From assembly GCA_019426215.1 (NCBI GenBank), contig CM033402.1, positions 25,889,102 to 25,953,101 on the forward strand: DNA of 64,000 nucleotides, in the 5' to 3' direction. Shown piece by piece: positions 1 to 11,970 of this stretch. Position numbers and translations under genes: made by a program. Numbering within the stretch: position 1 is the stretch's first letter; each line of letters starts with the position of its first letter. The notes beneath the pieces are model-generated. The model was not told where the DNA came from. It did no database searches and worked only from the letters and a program-made list of their open reading frames with translations. The DNA is from Buddleja alternifolia. Lineage: Eukaryota; Streptophyta; Magnoliopsida; Lamiales; Scrophulariaceae.

Positions 1-2446
1 AATCTTAAAGTTGCAAGAATAAGGAGCGATCACGGTACTGAGTTTACTAACAAGGTTGTTGAGAAGTTTTGTGTGCAGAGAATGGAATACATCATGAGTA
101 TTCAGCTCCCAAAACTCCCCAACAGAATGGTGTTGTTGAGCGCCAGAACAGAACGCTCAAGGAAGCTTCTAGGACAATGTTAGCAGAGTCCAAGCTTGCT
201 CCTAGGTTTTCGGCCGAAGCGATCAATACTGCTTGTTACACTCAAAATTGTTGCATGATCAACAAACAGCATGGGAAAAGTCCATATAAACTGTGGAAGG
301 GACGTAAGCCAAATGGTTCATAATTTCATGTTTTTGGTTCTAATATTTTATCCATAATAATGGATCCCAAAGCCTAAAGACAATTGATCGTAAAGCGGAT
401 GAGGGAATCTTTCTAGGCTACACTAAGAATGGAAAGAATTTTTGCATCTTAAACAAGATCAAATCGAAGGTTCAAGAATCTATTCATGTTGTTTTTGATG
501 ATGCTAACCAAGAACCGAGTAAGGTTAATGTGAATGATGTAGGAGTTGAAGATCTATGTCATCAAGCGTCTAAGATTACCATTGATGATGATAGTGACGA
601 CGATGATGAGATCTCAATGGCACCTCCTAAGATTACTCATGAGGATATTTCGAATAACAATGCAAGATGTACTGATGATCATGCAGAAAGTGATCATCGA
701 GAGCAAACAAGGATTGGTGAACTTGAAGCGCCTACGCAAGAGGGAAGTCAAACGTCTGATCGGCAAACGCCTGTTCAACCTCTTAACCCATTCCAACCAG
801 ATAGACTATGCCTGCGTGATCATCCACCTGAGCAGATTATTGGAGATATTGAAGCCTCTGTTAGGACTAGAGCCACTACATTTAATGAGGCTATGTTCGC
901 AAGCTTTCTATCTCAAATGGAGCCTAAGAAAGTGGATGAAGCTTTAAGCGACCCAAGTTGGATTGAAGCTATGCAAGAAGAGCTTAATCAGTTTGAGCGT
1001 AGTAAGGTTTAGACGCTAGTACCAAGACCAACTCACCAAGGAGTTATTGGAACTAGATGGGTATATAGAAACAAGATGGATGAGAATGGCATTGCGATAA
1101 GGAACAAGGTTAGACTCCTTGCTCAAGGATATTTCCAAGAAGAGGGAATTCACTTTGATGAGACATATGCTACTGTCGCCCGTCTTGAAGCAATTCGTAT
1201 GTTTCTAGCGTATGCAGCCTTCAACAAATTTACAGTGTATCAAATGGATGTGAAGAGTGCCTTCCTGAATGGTAAACTCCAAGAAGAAGTATATGTGGAG
1301 CAACCACCGGGATTCATCAGCAACCATGGTAAGCGTATGGTTTACAAGCTAGATAAAGCACTTTATGGGCTTAAGCAAGCACCCCGAGCATGGTATGACA
1401 CACTCTCTCTCTTTCTTATTGGTAAAGACTTTTCAAAAGGCAGTGTTGATACAACGTTATTTAAAATTACCAATAATGAAGATGTTCTCTTAGTCCAAAT
1501 TTATGTTGATGATATTATATTTGGCTCTACTAATAACCATCAGTGTGAGAAATTTTTAAAAATGATGCAAGAACAATTTGAAATGAGCATGATGGGTAAA
1601 TTAACTTTCTTCTTAGGATTACAAGTTAAACAACTCCCTAATGGCATATTTATTAACCAAGCTAAATATATAAGAGATATGATTAAGAAATTTGGTATGG
1701 AAAATGCATTATATTCAAAAATTTCAATGAGCCAAACGCTTAAGTTAGATAAAAATAAAAGTGGAAAGAATATTGATATCACTAATTATAGAGGTATCAT
1801 TAGATCACTTCTTTATCTTGCTGCTAGTAGACCTGATATTATGTTTTTGGTATGCATGTGTGCACGGTTTCAAGCCGATCCTAAAGAGTCATACTTAATT
1901 GCTGCCCAAAAGATCCTTAAATACCTAAAAGGCACACAAAATGTGGGCTTATGGTATCCTAGTGACTCTCCTTTTGAACTAATTGGTTACTCAAATGCAG
2001 ATTTTGCAGGTTGCAAAAAGATCGTAAGAGTACTAGTGGTACATGTTAATTTCTAGGTGATAGGTTAGTTTAATGGCATAGTAAGAAACAACAATCCATA
2101 GCTACCTCTACAGCCGAAGCTGGGTATGTAGCTGTAGGAAGTTGTTGTGCACAAGTGTTATGGATGAGGCAACAACTTAGAGATTATGGTATAATCCTAG
2201 GTCCAACCTCCATTCATTGGGATAACCAAAGCGCTCTAGCCATGACTCAAAACCCTGCTCTTCACTCCAGAACCAAACATATTGACATTAGATACCATTT
2301 TCTTCGAGACCATGTTCAAAAGAAAGATATCTCCATGCATTTTATTGGAACTGACAAACAATTGAAAGATATCTTCACCAAAGCGCTCAACAAACAACGT
2401 TTTCTCACTTTGAGAAGTGAATTAGGTATGATTGATTTAAATGCTT
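1..2446 (+). pseudogene. pol: SIRE-1 pol: integrase C-terminus, reverse transcriptase, RNase H (broken)
   Basis: Copia polyprotein remnant. The integrase part starts inside the catalytic core: RSDHGTEF carries the final acidic residue, followed by SAPKTPQQNGVVERQNRTL. A frameshift lies near 74 and a stop at 321. The acidic linker and RT start run from 530 to 1012, then a TAG. RT continues at 1076 with [32 protein letters not shown] and an intact YVDD catalytic motif (IYVDDIIFG). RNase H starts near 1970, is frame-broken near 2030-2155, and ends at 2446 with IFTKALNKQRF. The HGTEF and YVDDIIFG wording matches the SIRE/Maximus lineage rather than the other copias here. Non-functional as it stands. 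Confidence 0.9.
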
Positions 2447-2448
2447 AA

Positions 2449-3283
2449 TCATTATGCATCATATTTTATTAGACATATGATTTAGGGGGAATCCACTTTA
2501 TTTATGTCCAAAAGATTTTGAAAAGTTGTTACAAATTATCAAACTTAAGGGGAACCTTAAAATTGTATTTGAAACATATTCCAAGCGTCCATGATCAAAA
2601 AAAACTTTCATATGCATGATCATACACGCTCAGAATTATTTATGCACAATATGTTGACGCTAAAGTATAAAAGGATCTTGATTTCAAGCGTCAATATAAA
2701 TTTAACAACGATGGTATCTGTTAAGCGTTGAACATATCCCACTCAACACTTAATATAAAATTATTTATAAAACTCATGCATAAATTTTACAAGCTTTTTG
2801 AAGTAGTGGATAGACTCAATAGTCTATGTTGTAATCTATCTACACGCTTCTATCACATCAAACTGGCGGGTAATCAAAACTTTTCAAAATGACGATTCAG
2901 AAATAAGACATGTCTATGTACGTGTCAGTGTACCATTAGACGCGTGTACTACACTCGGAAAATCCCAAACGTTATTCAAAATTTAACTCTCGGATATCAA
3001 ATCATTATATATGGGAGTTACCAAATGTAACTTCTCTCTCTTGCACAAAACTCACGTCCGTAGTTAATATTTTCATGGCTGAGATTCAAAATTAAAAGAA
3101 ATTCTTTACACGTGTCTAAATCCTACAGAGACTAGAGAACACAAGTTTCAAAATTTTTCTTCTGTGTCATTTAAAACACAATTTTTGCAGAAAATTATTC
3201 ACTTTACTCTCTGCCAATTTTACTCTCTCTCCCTCTCTCTTTCAAAGCAAAAGAAAAATCTCAGTTCATCTCTTTCACTGAAA
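2449..3283 (+). other. SIRE-1 spacer between pol and env-like ORF
   Basis: About 830 bp of AT-rich DNA without a convincing ORF. It holds two purine-rich tracts (TTTAGGGGGA near 2483, CTTAAGGGGAACC near 2545). A CT-rich stretch near 3222-3243 lies just before the env-like ATG and resembles a 5' leader. TTTTTGCAG near 3182-3190 could serve as a splice acceptor for a subgenomic env-like message, but no donor can be tested because the 5' part of the element is outside the window. Confidence 0.5.
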
Positions 3284-6200
3284 ATGGCACCAAAGAAATC
3301 TGCTTATACCTTGGCCAAGCCTATCATCAAGCTTACTGAAAGCCTTGTTGTCGATTGAAAATTTCTTTATGAGCAACCTCAGATCAATCTAACTGATATG
3401 ATGGACCTGGTAACCAAGGTTGGGCTCAAAACATTCGTTACTAGGTATTCCTATCTGTTTCCAGCGGAAGTCGACCTCTTCTGGAAAACTGCTAAACTCT
3501 CTGCAAACAAGAAGTCTATCTCTTGTCTCATCCCTCTATCCAAGAAGGAGCCAGCAAAGGAATTTGTTTTGTCAGGTGCTTCCATTGCCAAGAACTTCAA
3601 TCTCCCAAATGAGGGTGAGGCATTGGATTGCGTCACTTTGAATCAAATCAAAGAAGCATGGACAACTATGAGTGTATATGACGGAGCACCATACAAACAA
3701 CACTTTGAAAAGAAAGATTTAGTGTCCAAGTACCGACTGATGGCTGATTTCTGCAGCAAGATCATAGAATGCAGAGTGGGTACCTTTGATAAGGTGAACC
3801 CAATTCAATTTCAGATGATGACGGCGATACTCCTCAATCTCAAGATTAACTGGAGTGAGTATGTCTTTGGAAGGTTTTAGGACTGTTTAAGCGCCCCAAA
3901 TAAACCATATTGGCTTATTTTGAGCGACCTATTGTATAAATCAGACTGTGTCTACTCATCTGGTCAACCGCTGAACAAGACCAAGATGCTGGGAAAAAGA
4001 ATTCTAAACAATCTGTTCAATCCTCCCAAGGTTGGTGGTGCTGCTAGACCACTATCTGAGTGTCTGGAGGTACGCGAATCGTCAGATGAAGAAGCTGAGC
4101 GTCCAGTTCCAGAAGAAGCCGTGAAGCGTCCGGCTGCAACAAAGAAGAGGGCTTCCAGAAAGCCCAAGGCTCAAGTCATTCCTTCTCCTCAAAAGGATGA
4201 TGAGGACACTGATGAGGATGCAGAGGACAAGATTCCTCTCATCAGGCATAGGAAGCTGGAAGGGATTATTAAACAAATAGACTTTGAGGAACCATCTACC
4301 GCTCCTCCTGCTCAAACGCTCAAGCTCATTGAAGGAGTAAATGTAAAGAAGATCTTTAAGCGTACCAGGACAAGCAAGCGTCAAGCTGCTCCTGTTCCTG
4401 AGAAGCCTGAGACTGTTGAGCCAAGCGCTCACGTTGCTGTTGAGACAAGTTCTAAGGGTAAGTTTATTTCTTCCCATAGCATTTCTATTCCTACATCTGT
4501 AGAAGATCATGCTCTTATAGAGGATAGTTCATGTGTTACAGCTTTAGTTCCAGCTGCTGCTGAAGCATCAACAGACGTCCACCTAGATGTTGAGATGACA
4601 GAAGTTATGGCTATTGCTAAAGATGTTACCGCAAAAGCTGCTACACTTGAAGTAGAGGAACTTGCTCCCCAAACGATACAAGAGTCAATTAGTGTTCCGG
4701 CTATTACAGAGGCACGCTCAGAAGGTCAGAGCGTTGCTGAAGACGTTACAAAGCCAAGGCACTTCTTCAAGCTGGACCCACTGAAGACGATTGATCATTC
4801 AATCAATTTTATGCCCCCAGCGCTCGAAGAAGACTTCATTCCAGCTGGATATAATGAAGAAAGATACATTAATACTGAGAATGAGGTAGCCTCGCTAATT
4901 GACATCGACAATCAGATCAGGGATATAATGTTCAACACTGAGTTGACAGAAATTGAGAGGAAGTACTATCTGGCCCTTCAACTTGGTAAATCTCCTGGTC
5001 AGATACCATCTTCTCTTATTATTCAACAAGACAGACAAGGAGGAAGAACTCCTAGGTGTGATGTGGATCTCGCCTACTACCTGGAATATGGACACAGTAA
5101 GTCTACTGGTTTTGCTCTAAGAGACTACAACATCAGAGTGTATGATCCTTTTCGCCCAGAGTTTCTCAGCCTTTGAGAGGAAGTCTTAAACAGAGAAGGT
5201 TACACACACTTCCCTTTCATTGCCAATAATGAAGAAAACCTGAATTCTGCCAATCCATTTCTCCTGTGGAAGAATAAAGGAATTCACGCCTGTGAGCGTC
5301 TAGCATCTCTCACAGATGTGATCCAGACTGAAGTTGATGCATATTTTGATAGCGTTTGGAATGCTAACTATCAAACTGATAGATATCGCTTTGAATCTAT
5401 CAGAGATATTCATCATGAAGGCGTTAGAGATATGATTAACACTGGGATAGATTACTGTATGGCCGAGGTAAATTGGGTTGTAGCGTATGTTGGTCATAGA
5501 ATACCTTCCCAGAATTTGTTCAAGCTGCCCATTTATTTGGCATAGGCATGCATGGCAAGAAGCGTCAGTTTGCCAAGTATTACCTTAGGAAGTGTCAATT
5601 GAGAGTTGGACCTGTTCTCAAGCTCCCACTAATTCGACATCAAATTGAGCAGTGTTTGCGTCAAGAGCTTCACAGAATGTCCATTACCCCTTTTCACTTC
5701 AACGCTAATACATCAATTAGTGGCAGTACTTCAATATCTAGCTTGAATTTTGCTCCAAGCCACTGCGATGACAACTTCAACATGATGGTGAAGATTTTGT
5801 CTCCCGTATTTCTTTTCAACAGAATCTTCACTACAAATCTCAAAAACTGGAACGGATCAATAATCTACCCCTTTCGAGGATATCCTTTGCTCCCGTCTAT
5901 TCGCAACGAGGTACTCAGTCACTATGAGTTTGTCCTCTCATTTCTGGAAAGAAGTTAGGGACTGGCTCAAGCTATCTATCATTATCTGGAAGAGTATTAT
6001 AATCTGTATGTTCCTAAATCTCACCGTCTTCAAACTCTTCCAAAAGACAGGTTGATTAGCTTTTCTAGGAATTACTGCCCAGATGCAATTTTCTCTATCT
6101 GCAAAGCGCCGTCCAAAATCTTTCCAAATCATGTGCTGGATATCATTGGTCCAATGTACATCAGGGCCATAGATAGTCCTCTGCACACATTCATTCAAGG

Positions 6201-7461
6201 GACTTGCATCTCTTGTTCCAGGCTGACTGAACTTTTGGAAGCTGCTTCAGATTCCTATGCTACTCTCGCCTCGTGGAACTTCCAATTTGATGACTTTCGT
6301 CAAGAGGAGTCAGTGATTGAGGAAGCACCTGCTAAGTTATTTGAAGAATCCGTACCAGCGTCCACTTCAGAAGTTGCAAGTATTCCAGCATCTGCTGAAG
6401 AACAAGTTCAAGCGTCTCAACCAGAGGATATTCCTAACGCTCCTGAACTTGTTATTGCTGATACTGCTGAGGATCTTCAAACTGATGTACGAGGTACAAT
6501 TTTTGATCCTGCATATCAAGCTCCCCTTGACTCACTCAAGCTTACATCCAAATTCAAGTGACCTGCTCCTCAAGCGGATCTATCGGATGTTGGTCAAGCG
6601 TTTGGACCTTTACTGAAATCTGTCTTAGAGGAGATGAGCAATCAAGCTACTCAAAATGAAGAATCCCTTCACTGGATTAAGACAGATCTGGCAAAGATTG
6701 AATGTCAAATCATGAACGCTTAAATAGATCATATGAAAGGTTCTGCTCAAGCGGCTGTTGGTGAGTGTCGTAGAGACTTTCAAGATATAAATGATGCCAC
6801 CAACGCTAAGCTTCTAGCAATGCACGAATACTTCGATAAGCATTTTAATGATGTTACAGCTTCATTGTCTCAGATTGCCTCTCAAGTTAGTCTACTCACA
6901 GAACATTTTCTGAAGGGTGATGATGGCAATAAGGGGGCAGAGAAGAGAAAAGGAGAGAAGAAAAGAGCTTCTGGTTCAAGAGCTCAAGATCTTCCGCCGC
7001 CGCCGAAGCGTCAACAATTATCTACTCTTTCTGCGTCAAGACTCCCATCTTGGATACCTGCTTATGGAGTAAGTGATTCTGCTGAACCGCCTAGTAGAAC
7101 TCTAAGAGAACCTCCACTAGCACTATATCCAAACTTACCAATACCTTCTAGATCACGGCTTTAACAGTTTGACATTCCTCTTCAAAGAGCATCGATTCCA
7201 GAACCTACAGATCCAAGAATCTTAGCTGAAAAGAGGCAGTTGACTGACTTCAACCGAACTTTCAGAATTTGCTTAAGGTATATGGGTATTGACCCGACTG
7301 AATGGGAGAGACACTTTGTAGCTTTCAAGAAGAGACAAAAGGAAGAAAATAAGCTCATAATCAACAAAGATCATGAAGCAATGATAACTTTGGAAGATAG
7401 CCTAACTGAAGCTATTCGAGCTGAAATGCCCAAGCGATACATAGTTAGACCAAGTCGTTAA
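3284..7461 (+). pseudogene. SIRE-1 env-like ORF (third ORF), broken
   Basis: The long ORF after pol, called env-like from its position in SIRE elements; its function is unknown. It begins MAPKKSAYTLAK at 3284 and stays in one frame to about 5545, apart from stops at 3356, 3878 and 5174. It then shifts frame and continues to 7461, with stops at 5956, 6559, 6721 and 7162. The N-terminal 200 codons align by eye with the minus-strand copy at 43345-47760 (FCSKIIECRVGTFDKVNPIQ against ICSKIIECRKGTFDKITNIQ). A middle part is rich in E, P, A and basic residues. The C-terminal part includes SRTLREPPLALYPNLPIPS and YMGIDPTEWERHF. I see no clear signal peptide or membrane helix, so a true envelope role is not supported by the sequence. 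Confidence 0.8.
4458..4541 (+). other. Candidate 84-nt intron in SIRE-1 env-like ORF
   Basis: A donor AAGG|GTAAGT and an acceptor GTTACAG|CT bound 84 nt. The intron would be phase 1 and splicing would keep the frame. There is no stop inside, so the ORF reads through either way. The codons downstream (up to VEMTEVMAIAKDVTAK) resemble those after the second candidate intron of the minus-strand SIRE copy (VDMATVVDIATK), where donor word, acceptor and phase agree. Inference only; no transcript data. Confidence 0.45.
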
Positions 7462-7677
7462 GGCTTCTTGATTTGCATTATCTATATTCTTGTCTCTTAT
7501 GTAATTTTTTGTTTAGTTGTAAAATGTTTGCAATCACTGACATATATAAAATGCATTTTATAGCTGAAACAACTCGTTAAAGCGTAACTAACATCAACTA
7601 ATCTTATCTAATCAAAGCTAACTTTTACTTTGGCGGTCTAACTCTTGAACTATAAAAGAGAAAGTATTGCCATCATC

Positions 7678-7691
7678 AAAAAGGGGGAAAT
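7678..7691 (+). promoter_or_regulatory. SIRE-1 polypurine tract
   Basis: AAAAAGGGGGAAAT directly precedes the LTR start TGTTAGG at 7692. A purine run at this place primes plus-strand DNA synthesis in LTR retrotransposons. The same tract, reverse-complemented, sits next to the minus-strand SIRE LTR at 43110. Confidence 0.85.
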
Positions 7692-9304
7692 TGTTAGGAA
7701 CTTCATGTTAGATGTTTTAATGATGACAATTAGGAATTTTTGTTAGACCCCAAAATATGCAAGTTTGATTTTAGTAGAAATCAGGTATAAGCTTTGAAGC
7801 GTTAGATTTGTAATAGGCTTTACAGGCTTCGTTCTATTTTATTCTAGATTGTTAGGCTAAGTAGTCTTAGGCTAAGCGTCTGATGAATTCTGAGTGAGCT
7901 TATCTGTAGTTAAGTTTGAAGACTTAAGCGCCTAAAGTCTGAATGAAGATGAAGTTTCCAAGCGTCTAAATATCCAGCTATATCAAGTGTTACCTTATTA
8001 GGCAGAAGCAATTCAAGAATGGATAAGCGTCTATCAATGATGGATTTCACCTGACTTTATTTCCAAGTCCAAAAGGAGTTTAATGCAATTATTCTCAGAG
8101 CATTAAATACCAACGGGTATTTAATTCAAATGCATTAAATACTTATAAGAGCATTAAATGTGATAAGCACTTTCAAATGTACGGAGAAGCCACCCTATTG
8201 GAATGTCAACTTTTCACTGACTGCAGCACCAACTTTTGTGCAGCAGATTTTCAGGAAAAAGGACAAAAGTTGTTCACTCGCGGAAGTGAGAGACACGCGC
8301 CTGTGCATGTGTCAAACGGACACTTTTTCCTCTTTTGATTTCGGAAAAAACTTTCTTTATCAATATACTCCAAGAATGTCTATAAATAGGACTTCAACAA
8401 CAAGCCAAAAGTATCGATCAATTTCAAGCCAAATTGCTGTTTCATTGAAGTCTCATTCCTTAAACTCTCAGAAAAGCCAGAATATTCAAGCAAACATTCT
8501 CCTTGCTTTTCTTCAAATTCCTGAGACAGTCAACCAATATCTCAAGCATTCTTTTTGAAGAAACCCACACTACTATTGAGATATTCACAAGTTTTTTGAA
8601 CTTCATCAAAATCAAACAAACCGTTTAGAAAAACTCCATCCAAGCCTCGCAATCTGTGTGAAGTCGAAGTTGGATACTTGCATTATTTCTGGGTGAAAGA
8701 AGCAAGGAGATAGAAGTAATTTGGAGCAGAAATCTGTGTGATCAAGGAGCTCAAGTCATCAACATCCATCTCTCCCTAATTTGTAGAAGTTTATGTGTGA
8801 TTCTTTGAGAACCATCTTAGTGGATTGCCTCCAAGTGTTCGAGGAGAAGAAGGATATAGTTGGGATTACACCACCCAACGAACCTTACAAACATTGTGCT
8901 CTTTACTTTACAGTCATTCTTCATATTATTATATCTTTGTATAAAACTGTTAAGTAAAACTCAAGATAACACTAAGCAACTAAAACATTTTCTTGTGACG
9001 CTAAAGCTTTCAAAAGAGAAGACTCTAAAATTATTCCGCTGTGCTAACACTGATTAAAGAACTAAACGCTTAAACCTATTTGGTTAAAGCATTCAAATCT
9101 TAAAGTCTAAGTTAACTTTCTAAAATAGTCTTCATCAGACGCTTAGCCTAAGCGTCTATATTTAAAGTAAACACTTAGTCAAGCATCTACATTTCAAGCG
9201 TCCAAAATATTTTAATACGAATCTTTTTGGAGTCGAAAAAGACTTCAGGGTCTATTCAACCCCCCCCCCTTCTAGACCCTTTCGTATGCCACTTCGGACC
9301 AACA
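7692..9304 (+). repeat. SIRE-1 3' LTR (1613 bp)
   Basis: It starts TGTTAGGAACTTCATG after the PPT and ends with a C-tract, CTAGACCCTTTCGTATGCC and a final CCAACA. Related LTRs are at 24515 (+), 41104 (+) and 41619-43109 (-). It contains a TATA box at 8381, many AAGCGTCT/AAGCGCCT words, and a perfect 9-bp inverted repeat (AGACGCTTA, 3-nt loop, TAAGCGTCT) at 9137-9157. Confidence 0.9.
8381..8388 (+). promoter_or_regulatory. TATA box in SIRE-1 LTR
   Basis: TATAAATA followed by GGACTTC, about 690 bp into the LTR. Equivalent boxes are seen in the SIRE LTRs at about 25315 (+) and 42465-42472 (minus strand). This is the likely pol II promoter, setting the U3/R boundary shortly downstream. Confidence 0.7.
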
Positions 9305-10338
9305 CTTACCTTTGAGTATAAACCCTTCGCCACTAAGCGAGCCTTAAAGGTGGTAACCTTTTCATCCACTCCTAACTTGCGTCTGTATACCCATTTACAA
9401 CCAATGGCCTTAATGCCAAGTGGTGGGTCTACCAAGGTCCAAACCTTGTTGGAGTACATAGATTCAATTTTGGATTCCATGGTTTCGGACCATTTTCCCG
9501 AGTCCTTGTCGAACATTGCCTCGTCATAGGACGTTGGATCTTCATCCAATGGGAGGTTCTCCTTCTTGCTTTTCAGCAAAAGGTCATAGTACCTCTCAAG
9601 TTGTCTCAGGATCCTTTTAGATCTCCTTTGAGGTGGAATTTGTGTACTCACAGTTAGTGGTTCATTTTACTCATTATTCACTGCCAGTAGTGTTTGTGTT
9701 TCTTGAGTTTTCTCAAGTTCTATCACTCTATCTATGCTCCCACTGAAGAGTTACTCTTCTAGGAACACAATGTTCCTTGAAACAATCACCTTTTGTTGCA
9801 AGGTGTGATAGAAGTAGTACCCATAGGACTCCTTAGGGTATCCCACAAACCTACATAAGACAGACCTTAAGTCTAACTTATCTCGCACTTGCTGCTTGAC
9901 ATGAGTAACACACCCCCATACTTGTACGTATTTGTATGAGGGCGGTTTGCTAAGCCACATCTTATACGGCACTTCAGGAACACTTTTTGACAAAAATCTA
10001 ATAGATAAGTCGCCGTCTCCAGGATATAGCCCTAGAAGAACGTGGGTAAATTTGTGGATAACATCATTAACCAGATCATGTCCATCAATGTGCGGTTTCT
10101 TCGCTCTGACCAGGAGGCATCCACTGAGAGAGAATCCCATTCTCTTTCAAATAATCCAAGAACTCACCAAACAAGCAGTCTCCTCCTCGATCAGATCGAA
10201 GAGTTTTAACACTTTTACCGATTAATTTCTTTACTTCATTTCTGAATTCTTTGAACTTATCAAAGGCCTCAAATTTGAATCTAAGAAGATACAAATAATA
10301 GAAAAACCTTCCTTGTCCAATACTGAAATAGAAATTAG
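9305..10338 (-). pseudogene. pol: Copia-D pol fragment: integrase C-terminus and RT N-terminus (broken)
   Basis: Minus-strand Ty1/copia remnant. From right to left it reads integrase (KTLRSDRGGDCL, LDYLKENGILSQW; 10085-10294), the end of integrase (KPPSYKYVQVWGC, RFVGYPKESYGYYFYH; 9751-10140) and the RT start ([33 protein letters not shown]; up to 9305). Frameshifts separate the parts. It is cut on the left by the SIRE-1 LTR and on the right by the copia-A1 5' LTR at 10339, making it one of the oldest layers of this stack. The conserved RT block with YVDD lies outside the window. Confidence 0.85.
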
Positions 10339-11957
10339 TGTTAGGTATATGCCCTAGATGTCAATGAGGATAAATAGATAGAGTAGGGTATCTTATTATG
10401 TTGTACAAACTTTTAATGATATTAATAAAGGCATTTGTTATTCTTGTTCTAATAAATCTTTCTGGCAACAAATAAGTATTGAACAAATAGTCCATGTGAA
10501 TCAAGGTTTGAATCTTCGTCCTTTATGGAATAAAGATGTGGCCTGGGAGAGTCTTGTACCTAATCATTTAAATGGGTTCGCAAGTTAAGGAATCTTAATT
10601 GGGCATTAAGATTCGACTTGTATGACACATACTCCGACGATGAGTGCCAATCGAACACTATAGGGATAGTGGGAGTAAGTATCATAGATATGTCAATAGA
10701 AATGATATATTCGAACACGGCTTGCAGTAATCCGATCACATGGGTATTTACTTAGTGACTGTCAATGATTGGATTACTGATCATAACAGTATGCATGAGC
10801 CTTAGACCTAAGGGTTTGTGATCCATGTACTTGTATTATTGGATCTGTTACTAAAGTAGTTAGGCCTGTATCACCCTTCGGCGTGGCCGACCTTGAAGTG
10901 CGATCTCAATAAGACAAGAAGCAATTGTGAAGTGATAACCAAGATGGGGTTCACTGTCTCGATTGTAAACGAGAAAGTCTCATGTGCGATCATAGGTTAA
11001 TGTTGTAAGTCCTTGGCCAAAACAATGAAACTAACTCATGTGGGACATGAAGGGTAGTTTGGTAATTTCATTATGCTATGATCTCATGCACAGTATCAAG
11101 TTTAGTGAGTTTGACATTTTCCATGACTCTTTCTTGATCGGGATATGTGGGTGAAGGGCTTATACTCATAAAGTAATTAGGATCAAGAGGTTCGTAAACT
11201 GGGTTACGATGTGAGTCCACGGGACTGGCAAGATGACACTCATATCCTTTGGTAATTCCTCCCATTGCCAATTGAGACCAACCTAAAGAGTCACACTATA
11301 AGAAACAAACGGGATATCTTTGTGTAAATCTTTTAGAAAACAAATGGACAGGTTGATTTATTAAGTCAAATCAATTAATTAAGTATTTAATTTAATTAGA
11401 TTAAATTAAATTATTTAAATAGTATATTAACTAAATGAAATTAATTAATAGTATACATTAAATTTAAATTAGATTTAAATTAAATATGTATTAAAGGTTG
11501 GGCTAAGTTGGACGGGCCAACAATGCCCACCCAATCCATCTTGGAGCCCTAAGATGGGCGGCCACTTTGAGTCCTTTGGAGGACTCCTACTTGTTCCACA
11601 AGCTACTTGAGTTAAAAAAGACTCCTACTGTGGAACAAACCTCAACCGTAGAGTTTACACAACATAAAAAGAGAAGAAAAAATCCTCTCCGGAAATTCTC
11701 TCCCCAGCCGTCCACCACCACCACCACCACCGAGGAGAAGTTTTGGGATCTTTTGAAGGTTCGTTCCGCGTGGATCTTTAGAGACAGTAGGCCTTGAAGG
11801 ATTGTTGTTCTGCAGAATCGTAAAACGAATTTAAAGGTAACTTTATTTGTTTAATTTTTGCGAAACCCCTAAAATCATCAAATCACGTTATTGTGATTCG
11901 CAGGTAGGAATCCTCGAATCTTCCGCTGCATTTTTCGCTCTAATAGGATTCCTTACA
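10339..11957 (+). repeat. Copia-A1 5' LTR (1619 bp)
   Basis: It starts TGTTAGGTATATGCCCTAG and ends ATTCCTTACA, immediately before a canonical copia primer-binding site. Related LTRs occur at 16471, 35718 and 56980. The body is AT-rich, with ATTTAAATTAG-type repeats near 11380-11490. Confidence 0.92.
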
Positions 11958-11958
11958 G

Positions 11959-11970
11959 TGGTATCAGAGC
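11959..11970 (+). promoter_or_regulatory. Copia-A1 primer-binding site
   Basis: TGGTATCAGAGC, one base after the LTR end. It is the usual initiator tRNA-Met-complementary primer site of plant Ty1/copia elements and fixes the end of the 5' LTR. Confidence 0.93.

Larger units (their letters stand above)
1..9304 (+). mobile_element. SIRE-type Ty1/copia retrotransposon, 3' part (SIRE-1)
   Basis: The order integrase end, RT, RNase H, long extra ORF, purine tract, LTR is that of SIRE/Maximus copia elements, which carry an env-like ORF downstream of pol. The 5' LTR, gag, protease and most of the integrase lie left of the window. The right end is set by the LTR terminus CCAACA at 9304. Beyond it, sequence switches to a minus-strand copia RT, so this element inserted into an older copia. 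Pol and env-like frames carry several stops, so the copy is not autonomous. Confidence 0.9.

Noticed and set aside
3356..7164. All in-frame stops in the SIRE-1 env-like ORF could come from C-to-T changes, as in methylation decay.
   Set aside because: Every stop codon is one transition away from a sense codon, so this pattern is uninformative without an ancestral alignment.
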